Source of the DNA: Oncomelania hupensis
Lineage: Eukaryota > Mollusca > Gastropoda > Littorinimorpha > Pomatiopsidae
DNA length: 64,000 nt
Direction: 5' to 3'
Assembly (NCBI GenBank): GCA_036898135.1
Contig: CM072511.1
Coordinates: forward strand, 156,207,051 to 156,271,050
The translations under genes and the position numbers were made by a program. The notes under the pieces are model-generated. The model searched no databases, was not told the origin of the DNA, and was given only the letters and a program-made list of their open reading frames with translations. Positions 51,513-62,373 of the stretch are shown in pieces. How positions within the stretch are numbered: position 1 is the stretch's first letter; the number at the start of each line of letters is the position of its first letter.

Positions 51513-52791
51513 TCTACACTACTACCGCTCTACAAGATCTCTCAAATTCTCACTCCGTCTATGTAAAAGAAGTCTCTAAGTTCACCGCATGGTGCAATGA
51601 AAACTATCTCAACCTGAATGTAAAGAAGACAAAAGAACTTATAATAGATTTCAGAAGAACCCCGTTTCCATACCAGACTTGGAGATAGGGGGAGAAAGGG
51701 TGGAAAGAGTCAATGAGTACAAATACTTAGGCACCATTGTAGACAATAAACTCAATTTTAATTCCAACACAGCAAGCATACACAAGAAATGTCAATCCAG
51801 AATATATTGCCTTCAGAAGCTTCGCTTCCTCAATGTCAGTCGTCTAGTGTTAACCAACTTTTACCGATGTTTTGTTCAGTCTGTTGTGACCTTTGGCTTC
51901 ATTTGTTGGTATGGAGGGTTGAGTGAGAAACACAAGAACGTATTGAACAGGATTGTACACGTCTGTGCGAAAGTGACGGGTGAAAGGCAGGATGAATTGT
52001 GTGTGTTGTACGAACGTCAGGTTGAGCGAAAGGCGTATCAGATTGCGAGTGACTCGAGCCATGTTCTGGCTACACACTATGAACTCATGCCGTCAGGGAG
52101 CAGACATCGAATGCCAAAAATGTCCACAGTGAGAGCAAGAAAGAGTTTTGTGCCCAATTCCATTCATGTTATGAATATGTTGCGAGCTTGTAGGATTGTA
52201 GGAATGAGTGTTCATGATCTATGTACAATTGTGTTTATTGTAAGATATGTTTGTTTTTTTCCTTATGCAATGTTTAAGTGATATTTGGAACGTATCCTAG
52301 TTAATAATGTTTGCTCCTAGTTACTATGGGTGTGTGTATGTGTGTGTGTGTTAATGTGTGTGTGTGTGAAGGATGAGAAGGTATTTTGGAATAAACGTTG
52401 TGATAATATGCAGTGAGAAAGGTAATATCTAGTCTATGTATCTTAGAGAAATGACATGTTTAATGTTGGAATAAATGTGATAGTAAGTGTGCTGTGCGAA
52501 AGGCAATATTTAGTCTATGTATCTTAGAGAAATGACATGTTCAATGCTGGAATAAATGTGAGAGTAAATGTGCTGTGCGAGAACTTGAAAGTAATGTCCA
52601 GTCTATGTACCGTGTAAGTAGTAAGGAAATGAATATGTTGTGTTATATAATTATGTATGCATAATAGGCTAATACGTTTCTTAGTTCTTGTCCATGTACT
52701 CTTAATTTTTTATGTCGGATTGCAGACCATGCATTGAATTTCTCAGTTTGAGATCAATAAAGTTATATTGTATTATAATGTATTGTATTGT
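51513..52791 (+). mobile_element. Rex1-like LINE 3' end
   Basis: A 5'-truncated LINE in RTE copy E, bounded by AGGTC (51508-51512, 52792-52796). The frame (51679-52281) encodes VNEYKYLGTIVDNKLNFNSN, VVTFGFICWYGGLSEKHKNV, LNRIVHVCAKVTGERQDELC and HYELMPSGSRHRMPKMSTVR, the post-RT region of Rex1/Babar-type LINEs. The 3' UTR has a duplicated segment (82 bp, about 52420-52585), and the 3' end is a (TGTAT)n-like tail. Confidence 0.78.
51679..52281 (+). CDS. Rex1-like ORF2 C-terminal fragment
   Basis: Two hundred codons in one frame, opened by an internal Met. The upstream frame (51513-51675) includes FTAWCNENYLNLNVKKTKEL, the piece just after the RT catalytic block, in another phase. No catalytic residues lie in this part, so it cannot act alone. 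Confidence 0.75.
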   Translation: MEIGGERVERVNEYKYLGTIVDNKLNFNSNTASIHKKCQSRIYCLQKLRFLNVSRLVLTNFYRCFVQSVVTFGFICWYGGLSEKHKNVLNRIVHVCAKVTGERQDELCVLYERQVERKAYQIASDSSHVLATHYELMPSGSRHRMPKMSTVRARKSFVPNSIHVMNMLRACRIVGMSVHDLCTIVFIVRYVCFFPYAMFK

Positions 52792-52984
52792 AGGTCATCG
52801 TGTTGTCCAATGGCTTGTGTGATAGTCTGGTTTTTGCTAAACTAATATAAACATCAAAACTACTGAAACGCTGTACTTGTATGTTTTCCACTCAATCAAA
52901 ATGCCCAAACTGAATTAATCTTAGCCTACTTTAGTAAAAAAAAAAAAAAAAGAAAAAAAAAGAGCTTGCCATTATTCTTTAGTT

Positions 52985-53572
52985 ACATTACATGGTTATT
53001 GCTTTAGGTCCAGCGGATTCTTCCGAGCCAAATCAGGACCAGAGAAGTGAAAGAGAACTCACCCCTGATCCGCTTAAAAGATCTGCCGAAACAACCCTAG
53101 TGGTAACACTAAAGGCAATCTACCAGCCGGTCAGTTTACAATAAAGACATCCAACGCAGGGGATGCTGAGGCTATACTCTAATTTATCGAACCCCCGTTT
53201 CCAAAAACAAAATAGGATACAAACAATATACAATATCAACAAAACACATGCATATAAAATGCCTACATTGCCAAATAATAACATCATAGGAAGCCCCAGT
53301 CACCATTTTACAGTAAACATCCAATATTCCCAAGCTGATCCAACAGACCTCACACACAAATGAGGAGTTTTGTCCCGGAAGTTTTCAAGAAAAAAGGTAG
53401 GTGACTGGTCTAGCGAAGACGAAGATAGTATAGTAGATTGATAGAACAGAGTAGGAATGAGAAAGAACAAAGGAGAAAGACAGTGACAGTGGGAATTTAA
53501 AGCACAAAATTTCCAGGAAAAGGGGATACTATTTATACTGAAACTCCCGGCACCCCCACGGGGGGATATTCT
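52985..53572 (-). mobile_element. 560-bp retroposon family, copy 3
   Basis: Inverse orientation. It spans from GGTCCAGCGGATTCTTCCGA (3' end, plus-left) to CCCGGCACCCCCACGGGG (5' end, plus-right). Its 5' end matches copy 1, which confirms the family boundary near 19543. Confidence 0.75.
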
Positions 53573-53929
53573 TTAGTTGTCATTATACATTAACCAGTCA
53601 AAGTATGGAAAGCATCCAGGCTCATCTTTGACCTTCTCAATGTTTGTCCCTTAAGTTAGGTTCACATGTGCACAATCTGGTTTATCACGATCTAAACATT
53701 GTGATAATTAAGGCCGCGTTTTATCCCTTGACTGAGATTGATGACTTCGCTTGTCATTTAAAAAAAGTGTGACGATGCATGCCTATGATGAGTGTGCTCG
53801 TCATTTTCTCCCCTCGGTATTGATAACCAGCCAGCAACACAACTACACACCATTTTAACGGCTCAGAACATTAATGAGCGGTTTAACATTCACACATTAA
53901 GTATGGAGACCCTTTTCAATAGCGGATAC

Positions 53930-54085
53930 CCATCAGCCACCAGTTTTATCCAGTTATTTCTAGTACTGTTCAAGCTAAAGAATGTTGTACACTTTTACAA
54001 TCGTGAGCCGGATTCGTCTTGCAAAAGTAATAGTTGTACTCAGTGCTATTTCCCCTTTAGCGGCGAAAGAATTGTTTTGAGGATA
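53930..54085 (+). repeat. Dispersed 150-bp repeat, copy 2
   Basis: TTATTTCTAGTACTGTTCAAG through GTTGTACTCAGTGCTATTTC, matching 24440-24600. The stretch 53573-53929 shows nothing specific. Confidence 0.5.
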
Positions 54086-54113
54086 CTCAAAAGAAAATGC
54101 CCAGATGACATTC

Positions 54114-55328
54114 CCCAGCAAACCAGCCCGATCGGGGCCCCACTCGGGCCGCATAGGGCAATCCCGACTTTTGTCGGGTTTTAGTAGGGACCCACATAGC
54201 CCTACAAAAACCCGATGCGTAGCGGATTCACAGTAGTCTCCTCTCTGAAAATCCTTATCGGGAAGAGAGGGGACTATAAACTGATTAAAAAAAAAAAAAA
54301 AAAAAAAAGAGTCAAGAAATGTGGATGCCTAACGATTTGCCCTCCCGTCTGCCGCCCGATTCTGCCCCACCACAAAGCCACGCTGCGCACACGCTAACAT
54401 AGGCTTACTCTCGCTTCTCATTGGCTAAACTGTCTGGAATGTTTCGTCTGCTTCACATATGCTGCGGCGTACGTATGTGAAAAAATATTTATACAAAATC
54501 AATTCAGCAAGATATCATTATTTAATTGTGCTTATAATTCTTAATTTTTATCATACAATATGTAAAATATTGTTAAAGTGTTTCTTTTAACTATTGTATT
54601 TATTTATACATTATAAGCCAAGGGTAAATTTCCGTACCCATTACTGCTGGTCTTTTCCGGTTGTACTTAGGCGCCAATTTTCTACAGTTGCATGTGCTCG
54701 GATATTGTGTTTGCCTGCGAAAACCTATTCCGCTGTGGTTGTTTTTTGGGCCTTTGCCTTTCGTTTATGTATTTACACACGATTTCGATAGCGACGAAGA
54801 TCACGTTAATATAGGCTATATCGTTATCGAAATGGTGTGTATAGTGTTAAGTGGGGACACACCAAGGACTTCCGAAAACAAAAACGCCTGTGCCGACAGT
54901 CCCTATTAACACCAGACATCTCAATTCTTTCTTCATGCAATCACATATCATAAACAATATGTGGGATATGATTTTAGGGTAAATCAGCATTGGCCAGGGA
55001 TGGGGCATTATCGGGGTTGTTTCTGGTTTAAGTTGGGTTACAATAGTGTTGGTGTTGGGTATCCTGACATATGCCCGATCTTTGCCGGAATCGGGTTACC
55101 GTTCGGCAAAGGTTGGGTTACGGTCGGGTAAGTTTTGGGTACCCCGACGATCGCCCAGTCTTTATCGAAAGTCGGGCTACTGTTTGGCGAACGTGGGGTT
55201 ACGATCGGGTAAGTTTCGGGTAACCCGACGATCGCCCGATCTTTGCCCGAATCGGGCCCGAGTCCATTTGCCCGATCGGGCCCCGATCGGTATCCCGATC
55301 CGGGCCCCCGAAATTGTGGTTAGCTGGG
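54114..55328. mobile_element. GC-rich TIR element 5
   Basis: It starts CCCAGCAAACCAGCCCGATC and ends with GGTTAGCTGGG. The terminal CCCAGC(A/T)AACCA pairs inversely. The subterminal zones are dense in CCCGATCGGG palindromes and TCGGGTTAC/CCCGACGAT strings (54135-54220 and 55030-55315). The interior is AT-rich and contains a hairpin retroposon. No transposase and no clear target duplication. Class unknown. Confidence 0.6.
54229..54308 (+). mobile_element. Hairpin retroposon, copy 5
   Basis: Sense orientation: AGTCTCCTCTCTGAAAATCC, TTATCGGGAAGAGAGGGGAC, TATAAACTGATT, then a poly(A) tail of 22 (54287-54308). Inserted in GC-rich TIR element 5. Confidence 0.72.
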
Positions 55329-56600
55329 TCCCAACAACAACTACAAACGAAACAAAACAAACAGCAACAGCAACTTACAACTCGCTCTGAAGTGCTTTGC
55401 GATCCTACAAGAAATTCCTGTTTTTGCCCTTTGTAGATTTTGCTCATGTTGAACCTGCCAAAGAGATGGAGCACCTTAGAGATCTATATGCCTTGGCATG
55501 TCTTTGATAATAATAATAGCCCCAATCGAGATAATGACTATGAAAAAGGTTTTGAAATAATTTTAAAATGTATAATAAATTCTCTCAAGCAGCCATTATG
55601 GAACAAGCCAAGTTGCATTATACATCAAGAAAGGTAATTATCCTGCTCTAGTTGAAACCTTTTTTTAAAGCAATTCTCTCAGTCGGCCCCAGCAGCTGGG
55701 GAGTTTGTAATTTGCGACTGGTTTGTTCCTAATGTGAACTTCTCAATGATGTCTTTATGACTAAGCATGTAGGATATATAGACAGCACTGTAGTCTAAGC
55801 ATTCAAGGCCAAACCTCCTCTAATGAGGCCTTTTGGTAAAGGTTGATACGTTTATGGAGAACCAGGTTTTATTGGTAACTGGAAAAAAAAGTCACAGGAA
55901 AAAAGTCACAGAATAAAAGTCACAGAATAAAAGTCACAGAAAAAAGTCAGAGGAAAAAAAGTCACAGAATAAAAGAGCTCCCTCTCTCCCACTCTCTCAT
56001 GTTATGGGTGTAGAAACGTTATCAAGCAGAACACAATCTTTTACTGATTGTCTGGAATCTATGACACTGACTTTTATTTACATTGGCAGTTTGTTTTTGG
56101 GCTGTTATCCTGCTCAGTTGAAAAAAAATCTTTTACTAATTGTCTGGAATCTATGACATTGACTTGTATTTTATTTATTTATTTTTAATTATTGTTGTTA
56201 GTTTGATTAAATTTCCATTTTTTATATAGAAAATATTGATTTGTCACTTTCACCTGTTAAAAATCCTATTGTTTGTCGTAGTATGAATATCATATAGAGA
56301 TTTAACTATTAATTTACTGTCCATGTCTTAAAAATAAAGCAAAACCTGACTTTCATTTAAATCTTGTAAACCTTGTTTAATGGTTGTGATTTAAATGCCT
56401 TATTTAATATTACAGTAATAATTTTAAACACACTTTTTTTTAAAATTCATTCTTAAGTAACACAATTGGGAAAAAACATTCTTAGTTTTAAAAACATGAT
56501 TTCCTAAATAAAGATGGTAGTAAAAGCCAGTAGAATATGACACCTTGTTTAGTGGGTATGTCGCACTGTTTGTACACCTCTTACAGCAGTATAATGACCG
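55329..56600. other. No supported gene
   Basis: AT-rich sequence. A short tandem AAGTCACAGAATAAAAGTC repeat (about 17 bp, six units) lies at 55884-55977. A 37-base segment with TTGTCTGGAATCTATGACA is present twice (56045 and 56137). Confidence 0.45.
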
Positions 56601-56700
56601 TTCTTTATGTTTAATACCTACCTTGGCTTATGTTATTCTTTGCTCTTGAATGGCTGCTGTACGGTGCTAGCCTTTTGGAGAGAATTTAACATATATAAAT

Positions 56701-56760
56701 TGTGTGTGTGTGTGTGCGTGTGGGTGTGTGTGTGTGTGTGCGTATGTGTGTGTGTGTGTG
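56701..56760. repeat. (TG)n microsatellite
   Basis: Interrupted TG run, starting five bases from the donor of the STRA6-like exon at 56773 (intron side). Confidence 0.93.
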
Positions 56761-56772
56761 AACGCAGCCTAC

Positions 56773-56848
56773 CTGTAACTGTTGACGAACAAAATGATGT
56801 AGACGACAGACGACAATAGTCCTGCGCCCACCGAAATCGCGGTAATGG
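56773..56848 (-). CDS. STRA6-like: STRA6-like receptor, exon for TM1
   Basis: A 76-nt exon between CTTGTGCCAG| (56849) and AGTTACAG|GTAGGC (56772). It encodes ITAISVGAGLLSSVVYIILF and VNSY, one hydrophobic helix ending in a basic or polar residue, as expected for TM1 after an extracellular N-terminus. The first two bases CC complete an Ala codon with the G that ends the exon at 63954. The outgoing phase (2) does not fit the next recognised exon, so one or more exons are missing. Confidence 0.6.
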
Positions 56849-56900
56849 CTGGCACAAGAAAAATATCGCTTGTTATTAAGGCTTTTTAAGCATTTGAGCT

Positions 56901-57078
<178 letters not shown>

Positions 57079-57240
57079 ATTTTAAAGGGACCCACTTTGA
57101 CCACGCCCCATCGACAGATCCTTTTAACATTCACAGTGAATATTGCACCCCTGAAAAAAATTAGTTTACAGCCCCCCAAATTTTTTTTTTCGAAAGTATA
57201 GTTTGTTTGACTTTTATTAATGCATTCCGTAGTTTTTGTG

Positions 57241-58914
57241 CCTATCCTATCCTATCCTGTCCCGTAACCCGAAGGTCGTAGGGGCACCACAGATGATCCT
57301 TTAACCAGCATACTCCATCTTTCTCTGTCCTCAGCAGCCCTGATGGCTTCGCTCAGTGTCAAACCAGTCCATTCTCGAATGTTGTCCTCCCACCTCTTTT
57401 TCGGTCTCCCTCTTCTTCTACCTCCTTGCACTGTGCCTTGTAGAATAGTCTTCGCAAGGCCTGATGATCTGGTGACGTGGCCATACCATCGGAGTTTCCG
57501 TTTCTTCACCACTGTGAGCAGGTCATCGTGTTGTCCAATGGCTTGTGTGATGGTCTGTCGGACTTCGTCGTTGATGATGTGTTGGGTGTAGGAAATGCCC
57601 AGAAGTCTTCTGTAGCACCTCATCTCCATGCTTTGTATTCTTCGTTGGAGATCTGCTGTGAGGGTCCATGCTTCGCAAGCATATACGAAGATGGAGATGA
57701 CAAGGGAGCGCAGCAGTCTTACTTTGGAATGTAGACTGATGGTCCTGTCTTTCCAAATGGGCTTCAACCTTGTCGGGCCAGCAGTTGTTTGTGCGATCCT
57801 GGAGAGGACTTCCTGTCGGGACCCATTGTCTGATACAATGGCTCCTAAATATTTGAAGCTATGCACTGTGTTGAGGGATTGGCCTTGGACTTTGATGTCC
57901 GTGTTGATGCCATTGGTGTTGTTGGTCATCATTTTGGTCTTCTCTGCACTTATTTCCATTCCATAAACTCTGGAGGTGGTGTCAAGCCTCTGTACCAGCT
58001 GTTCAAAGTTCCTCTCCAGCCAGTCCATCAATGTCATCTGCAAAACGAAGATTGGAGATTGCTCTACCCCCTATGCTGACTGTGCCTTCATGATCTGCAA
58101 GAGCATCTGACATGATGCGCTCTAGGAAGATGTTAAAGAGTGTTGGAGAGAGTAGGCATCCTTGACGCACACCGATTGTTGTTCTGAACCAGTTCCCGAT
58201 GGCGCTGTTGTGGAGGACTGCACTGGTAGCCTTGTCATACAGGCTTTTGATGACTTCAATAATTTTAGGGCTGATGTTGTACACTTTCATTGTTGCCCAT
58301 AGAGCTGCATGCCAGACTCGGTCAAACGCCTTCTTGAAGTCTATGAACACATGATATAGATGTTGTTGGTGCTGTAGGTATTTCTCACAGATTATTCTGA
58401 GGTTGAAAATCTGCTCAGTGGTACTTCGCCCTGCCCTGAATCCTGCTTGTTCTTCAGCTATCATTTGTTCAGCTTGAGGTTTCAACCTGTTGAGTATAAT
58501 TTTCAGGAGGACCTTGCTGGGATGGCTGATGAGTCTGATGGTGCGGTAATTTTCACACTCCTGAAGGTTACCTTTTTTTGGGAAGAGTGATGACAAGCGA
58601 CTGGGTCCATAGTATAGGCCACTCCCCACTCTGCCAGATCTTGTTACAGATAATGGTGAGGGCATCAATCATTGCTTCTCTTCCTGCTTGTAGCAGTTCC
58701 GCGGGTATGTTGTCCACTCCCGCTGACTTCCATTTCTTTAGCGATTGCACTGCTGCCTCAACTTCTTCCCGGAGAATTGGGAGGATTTCTTCTTCTTCTC
58801 TGTTCTCGGGACATGCTAGAACTGATGGGTCTCCATTTGGTGTATGGTTGTAAAGTTCAGAGCAGTACTCTGTCCATCTGTCCAAGACTTCTTGTTCTTC
58901 AGACTTCTATAAGG
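57241..58914 (-). mobile_element. RTE-clade LINE, copy F (3' and RT part)
   Basis: The tail TATCCTATCCTATCC starts at 57242. On the minus strand three frames (58885-58568, 58668-58003, 58043-57252) cover RT and C-terminus: SAGVDNIPAELLQAGREAMI, EEQAGFRAGRSTTEQIFNLR, FIDFKKAFDRVWH, GVRQGCLLSPTLFNIFLERI, LRFADDIDGLAGE and RKLRWYGHVTRSSGLAKTIL. Only two single-base frameshifts separate them (near 58575 and 58010), so this copy is the best preserved over RT. It is interrupted at 58915-58921. Confidence 0.88.
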
Positions 58915-58921
58915 CATATGC

Positions 58922-59719
58922 AATAGAGTGACTGTTTATGCTAAAATTTTGTTGTGCAATTCTTATCAAACATACTGTATTAAAGATTGATCTATACGTA
59001 CCTTTTTATATTACATTTCTTTATCCCTATTTTATCAGACATGTTTATAATTACTTTTTCTGTATAATTATATTAGTGATTAGTTTTCATTATCAAATAC
59101 GGAAAATACGTGGTTTAAAATATTATTCTTAGTTTTGATTGGCTGAACTAGTCGAATATGGAAAATCATATTGACCGATTTCATTTATAATAATATAATA
59201 AGTTTTCTGTATTTTTCATAATTGTAAAGCAGAGATTATTTTTTCATGAACATAATTCTGATTTTGGAAATATTATCAGAGATGAAGTTGTCAGTTTTTT
59301 CATAGCCTTAGTGCTCGCAGCGTCTCAGTCAGTCAGCCAGTCAGTTTTGTCAGCCTGTGTGTATCATAGGGTGTGATAGCTTTGAAGTTATTTATTGTTA
59401 CTTTTTCAAGTTCAAGTTTGTGTTATATTCTTTGGACCTGTTTCACACTGAATCGGTACGTTGAATATTTTCTTTTTTTTGAATATTGCATTGATTGTGA
59501 ACTTCGCATTTGTTTTTTGGTTTCATATTTATATCACGTTTGTAAATATATTTCTATATCTTTTGGTGAACTCGACTTGCTTCGAAATATATTTTCGGGA
59601 ATATGTAGTGATTTGAAGAAAATGATTTTCATAAGTCATCATTATTCTAAATTGTAATGTATTAATTCTTTTTGTATAACATTTATCATGTTTGATATAT
59701 TATCGATATAATTTATTAT

Positions 59720-59790
<71 letters not shown>

Positions 59791-60269
59791 TATTTTCATC
59801 ATGTAGTAAAACGTCGAGTTTATTAATTAAGCCATTATTTATTATAACCTTCAACAGTTTAACCCATTTAATTATTTTCTTTTTGGTACATTTTACATAT
59901 AACTTATAATTGTGAACTCTAATTTTGAGTCACCGGAAGTGACCCCGGAAGTGACCTACCGGATGTTTTGATTATTACATTATATAATCATCATGTGTGT
60001 TTATAGTTCTCATATATTGTTTACAATTGATTATGTTGTTTAATATTTTGTTTAATACTTTTATAAACATTTAAAGATTAGAGACCGATATTTATGAGAC
60101 CCATTATTTGTTTTCAGGGTCGACTCTTTCACTATCTGGCCTCTTTCACTAAGAAATAAATTCCTTGCCTGAACTTACACCAAACGCCTGGTCTTCGTGG
60201 ACATATGAAACCCACTTGTGTGTGTGAATGACATCTCTTTATACCACCACACCCACACACCCTTTTACA
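58922..60269. mobile_element. Unclassified 1348-bp insertion in RTE copy F
   Basis: The RTE reading is split and CATATGC is present on both sides (58915-58921 and 60270-60276), so this is a bona fide insertion with a 7-bp duplication. It is AT-rich, has a (GAT)n run and no coding domain. The ends AATAGAGTGACTG and CCACACACCCTTTTACA are not inverted repeats and there is no TG...CA, so the class is unknown. Confidence 0.65.
59721..59791. repeat. (GAT)n microsatellite
   Basis: About 23 uninterrupted GAT units. Confidence 0.95.
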
Positions 60270-60276
60270 CATATGC

Positions 60277-61296
60277 CAGACTTGCTTTGGATCGTGGAGA
60301 CTTTGGGCTGTAACACTTGTTAGCCGCTTCACAGTCTGGTAGGCCCTCTTGCTGTTGTTCTTGTTCAGACTGTTCTCTATTTCCTGGCATTGATCTTCTA
60401 TCCAGTTCTCCTTTGCTGTGCGCATGCCTTTTCGGATGTCATTGTTGATTTTTCGGTAGACGACAGCTCCCTGTGAGGTGTTCTTTTTCTTTTTTTATCT
60501 CTTTTCGTTTATCACACAGATCCAAAAGTTCAGGTGTGATCCACGGCTTCTTCTTTGGTCGGTGCTTGCCAAGGATCTCAGTGGCGGCATCTGTCACAGC
60601 TGAGTTGAAGGTGGTGGTCATGGTGTTGACATCTACTTCACCAGCCCCCAAAATGAGCAGTGGTGCAAATTTCCCTCCAATTGTGGCCTGAAATAGTTCT
60701 GCCACCTCCGGGTCTTGCAGTTTGTCCAGGTAGAACTTCAGTCTATTGCACTTTGCTGTATTTACTCTCTTTAAGTGGAGCCGGAAAGACATCATCACGA
60801 GATCGTGGTCACTTCCAATGTCTGCTCCTGGAAAAGTGCGTGTCCTGCCAATGTTGAAGCTTGATCTGAAGCGTTTCTTGACCATGATGTAGTCTATTTG
60901 GTTGTGATGCTCTCCGCCGGGACTGTGCCATGTCCATCGTCTGGAGTTTTTGTGGAGACCAAGCGTGTTTGCCAGTACCAGATTGTTGTATCTGGCAAAC
61001 TCCAAGAGTCTCAGACCCTTGTTATTTGTCTCGTTGTTGCAGTGGAGTCCACGTGTGTCTCCCCAGTTGTGGTGTGCATCTTGGCCAACCTTGGCATTCC
61101 AGTCGCCTTGCACTATGACTATGTCCTTCTTCGGCACTTGGTCAAGGACCGCCTGTAGATTTTCATAAAAATCCTCCACTTCGCTGTCGTCATAGTCTGA
61201 TGTTGGGGCATAGGCCTGGATGATGGTGATGTTGAAAGGGGCTGCTCTCAGGCGGATGGTAATGAGTCTACTGGAGACTGGGCGGCAACCCATGAC
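60277..61296 (-). mobile_element. RTE copy F (endonuclease part, 5'-truncated)
   Basis: The minus-strand frame 61293-60439 is open for 284 codons and covers most of the endonuclease: FNITIIQAYAPTSDYDDSEV, IVQGDWNAKVGQDAHHNW, LHKNSRRWTWHSPGGEHHNQ, IDYIMVKKRFRSS and IGSDHDLVMMSFRL. The N-terminal GTWNVR and SELRW motifs are missing, since the copy is truncated at 61296. A frameshift near 60440 precedes the linker (60425-60277). Confidence 0.87.
60439..61293 (-). CDS. RTE copy F endonuclease ORF
   Basis: This is the longest uninterrupted endonuclease frame in the window (284 residues). It has the GDWN, W-x-S/P, IDYI and SDHD motifs of the apurinic endonuclease family. It lacks the first two motifs, so it would be inactive. 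Confidence 0.8.
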   Translation of the reverse strand: MGCRPVSSRLITIRLRAAPFNITIIQAYAPTSDYDDSEVEDFYENLQAVLDQVPKKDIVIVQGDWNAKVGQDAHHNWGDTRGLHCNNETNNKGLRLLEFARYNNLVLANTLGLHKNSRRWTWHSPGGEHHNQIDYIMVKKRFRSSFNIGRTRTFPGADIGSDHDLVMMSFRLHLKRVNTAKCNRLKFYLDKLQDPEVAELFQATIGGKFAPLLILGAGEVDVNTMTTTFNSAVTDAATEILGKHRPKKKPWITPELLDLCDKRKEIKKEKEHLTGSCRLPKNQQ

Positions 61297-61672
61297 GTGT
61301 GCCTATTAATAACATTCTGGAGCTAAAAAAATAGCAGCTACCGAAGCAGATAACAATTTTCCCGTAAGGTTTTTGATTTTAGGTTGATAAACCAGACCTC
61401 ACTTTATCTCAGACACCAAAGATTCACATTCTTTTAACCGCCTGGTCCACACAGAAATAGAGTCAACGGTCACACGGCTGTCCCGTTTAAAAATACCAGG
61501 GGAAATAACTCCCTTTCAGAACCGAAACTGAACATTCAAAGATTAGCGGTTAGTTTGAGCCGCTTTATCATCGGTTAATGTAAAAGCAATGTGAATTGTA
61601 TAGTAAACCCCTTTTTTGCCAAAAGTTAAGAAAGTCTCCGAACTGGGGCCTTTTTATACACGCACACAAATC
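61297..61672. other. No gene seen
   Basis: Ordinary sequence between RTE copies F and G. Confidence 0.4.
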
Positions 61673-61675
61673 GTA

Positions 61676-62235
61676 CCTATCCTATCCTATCCCGTATTTC
61701 AAAAGTCGTTGGGGCACCACAGATGATCGTTTAAACAGCGTACGCCATCTCTCTCTGTCCTCATCAACCCTCATGGCTTCACTCAGTGTCCTCTTACCTC
61801 TTCTTCTGTCTTTCTCTTCTTCTGCCTCATTGCACCGTGATATGCAGGAAGGTCTTTGCAAGGACTGATGATCTGGGGACGTGGCCATACCCTCGGAGTT
61901 TCCGTTTCTTCGCCACTTTGAGCATGTCATCGTGTTGTCCAATGGCTTGTGTGATGGCCTGTCGGACTTCATCGTTGGTGTTGTGCTGTGTATAAAAATG
62001 CCCAGAAGTCTTCTGTAGAACCTCATCTCCATGCTTTGTATTCTTCATAGTAGGTCTGCTGTGAGGGTCCATGTTTTGCAAGCGTGTAGGAAGATGGAGG
62101 TGACAAGGGAGCATTCCATAGGCTCTGGAGGTGGTGTCAAGCCTCTTTACCAGCTGTTCAAGTTCTTGTTCCTTTCCAGCCAATCCGTCATTGTCATCCG
62201 CAAAGCGGAGGTTGGAGAGTGCTCTACCCCGCACA
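61676..62235 (-). mobile_element. RTE-clade LINE, copy G (diverged 3' end)
   Basis: Tail CTATCCTATCCTATCC at 61678. The minus strand encodes fragments of the C-terminus (MEMRFYRRLLGIF, KRKLRGYGHVPRSSVLAKTF) and, after a deletion near 62113, FADDNDGLAGKEQELEQLVK. It is more diverged than the other copies. Confidence 0.8.
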
Positions 62236-62373
62236 CATACACAAACTGGCTGTTCAGGCTTATGTGCAAAGAACAGCCTACGATTTAGCAACGGATATGA
62301 ATGCCAATCTCTTTGCTATTGGTCAAACTTTGTCACCACTCGATCATCATACAAAGCCTACGTGCAAGGTTGC

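Noticed and set aside
54594..54909. Hydrophobic plus-strand frames as membrane-protein exons
   Set aside because: They lie inside GC-rich TIR element 5, have no convincing splice borders and match nothing I know.
55440..55637. A plus-strand exon ending at GTAATT
   Set aside because: The frame shifts within 200 bases and the two halves do not join into a plausible peptide.
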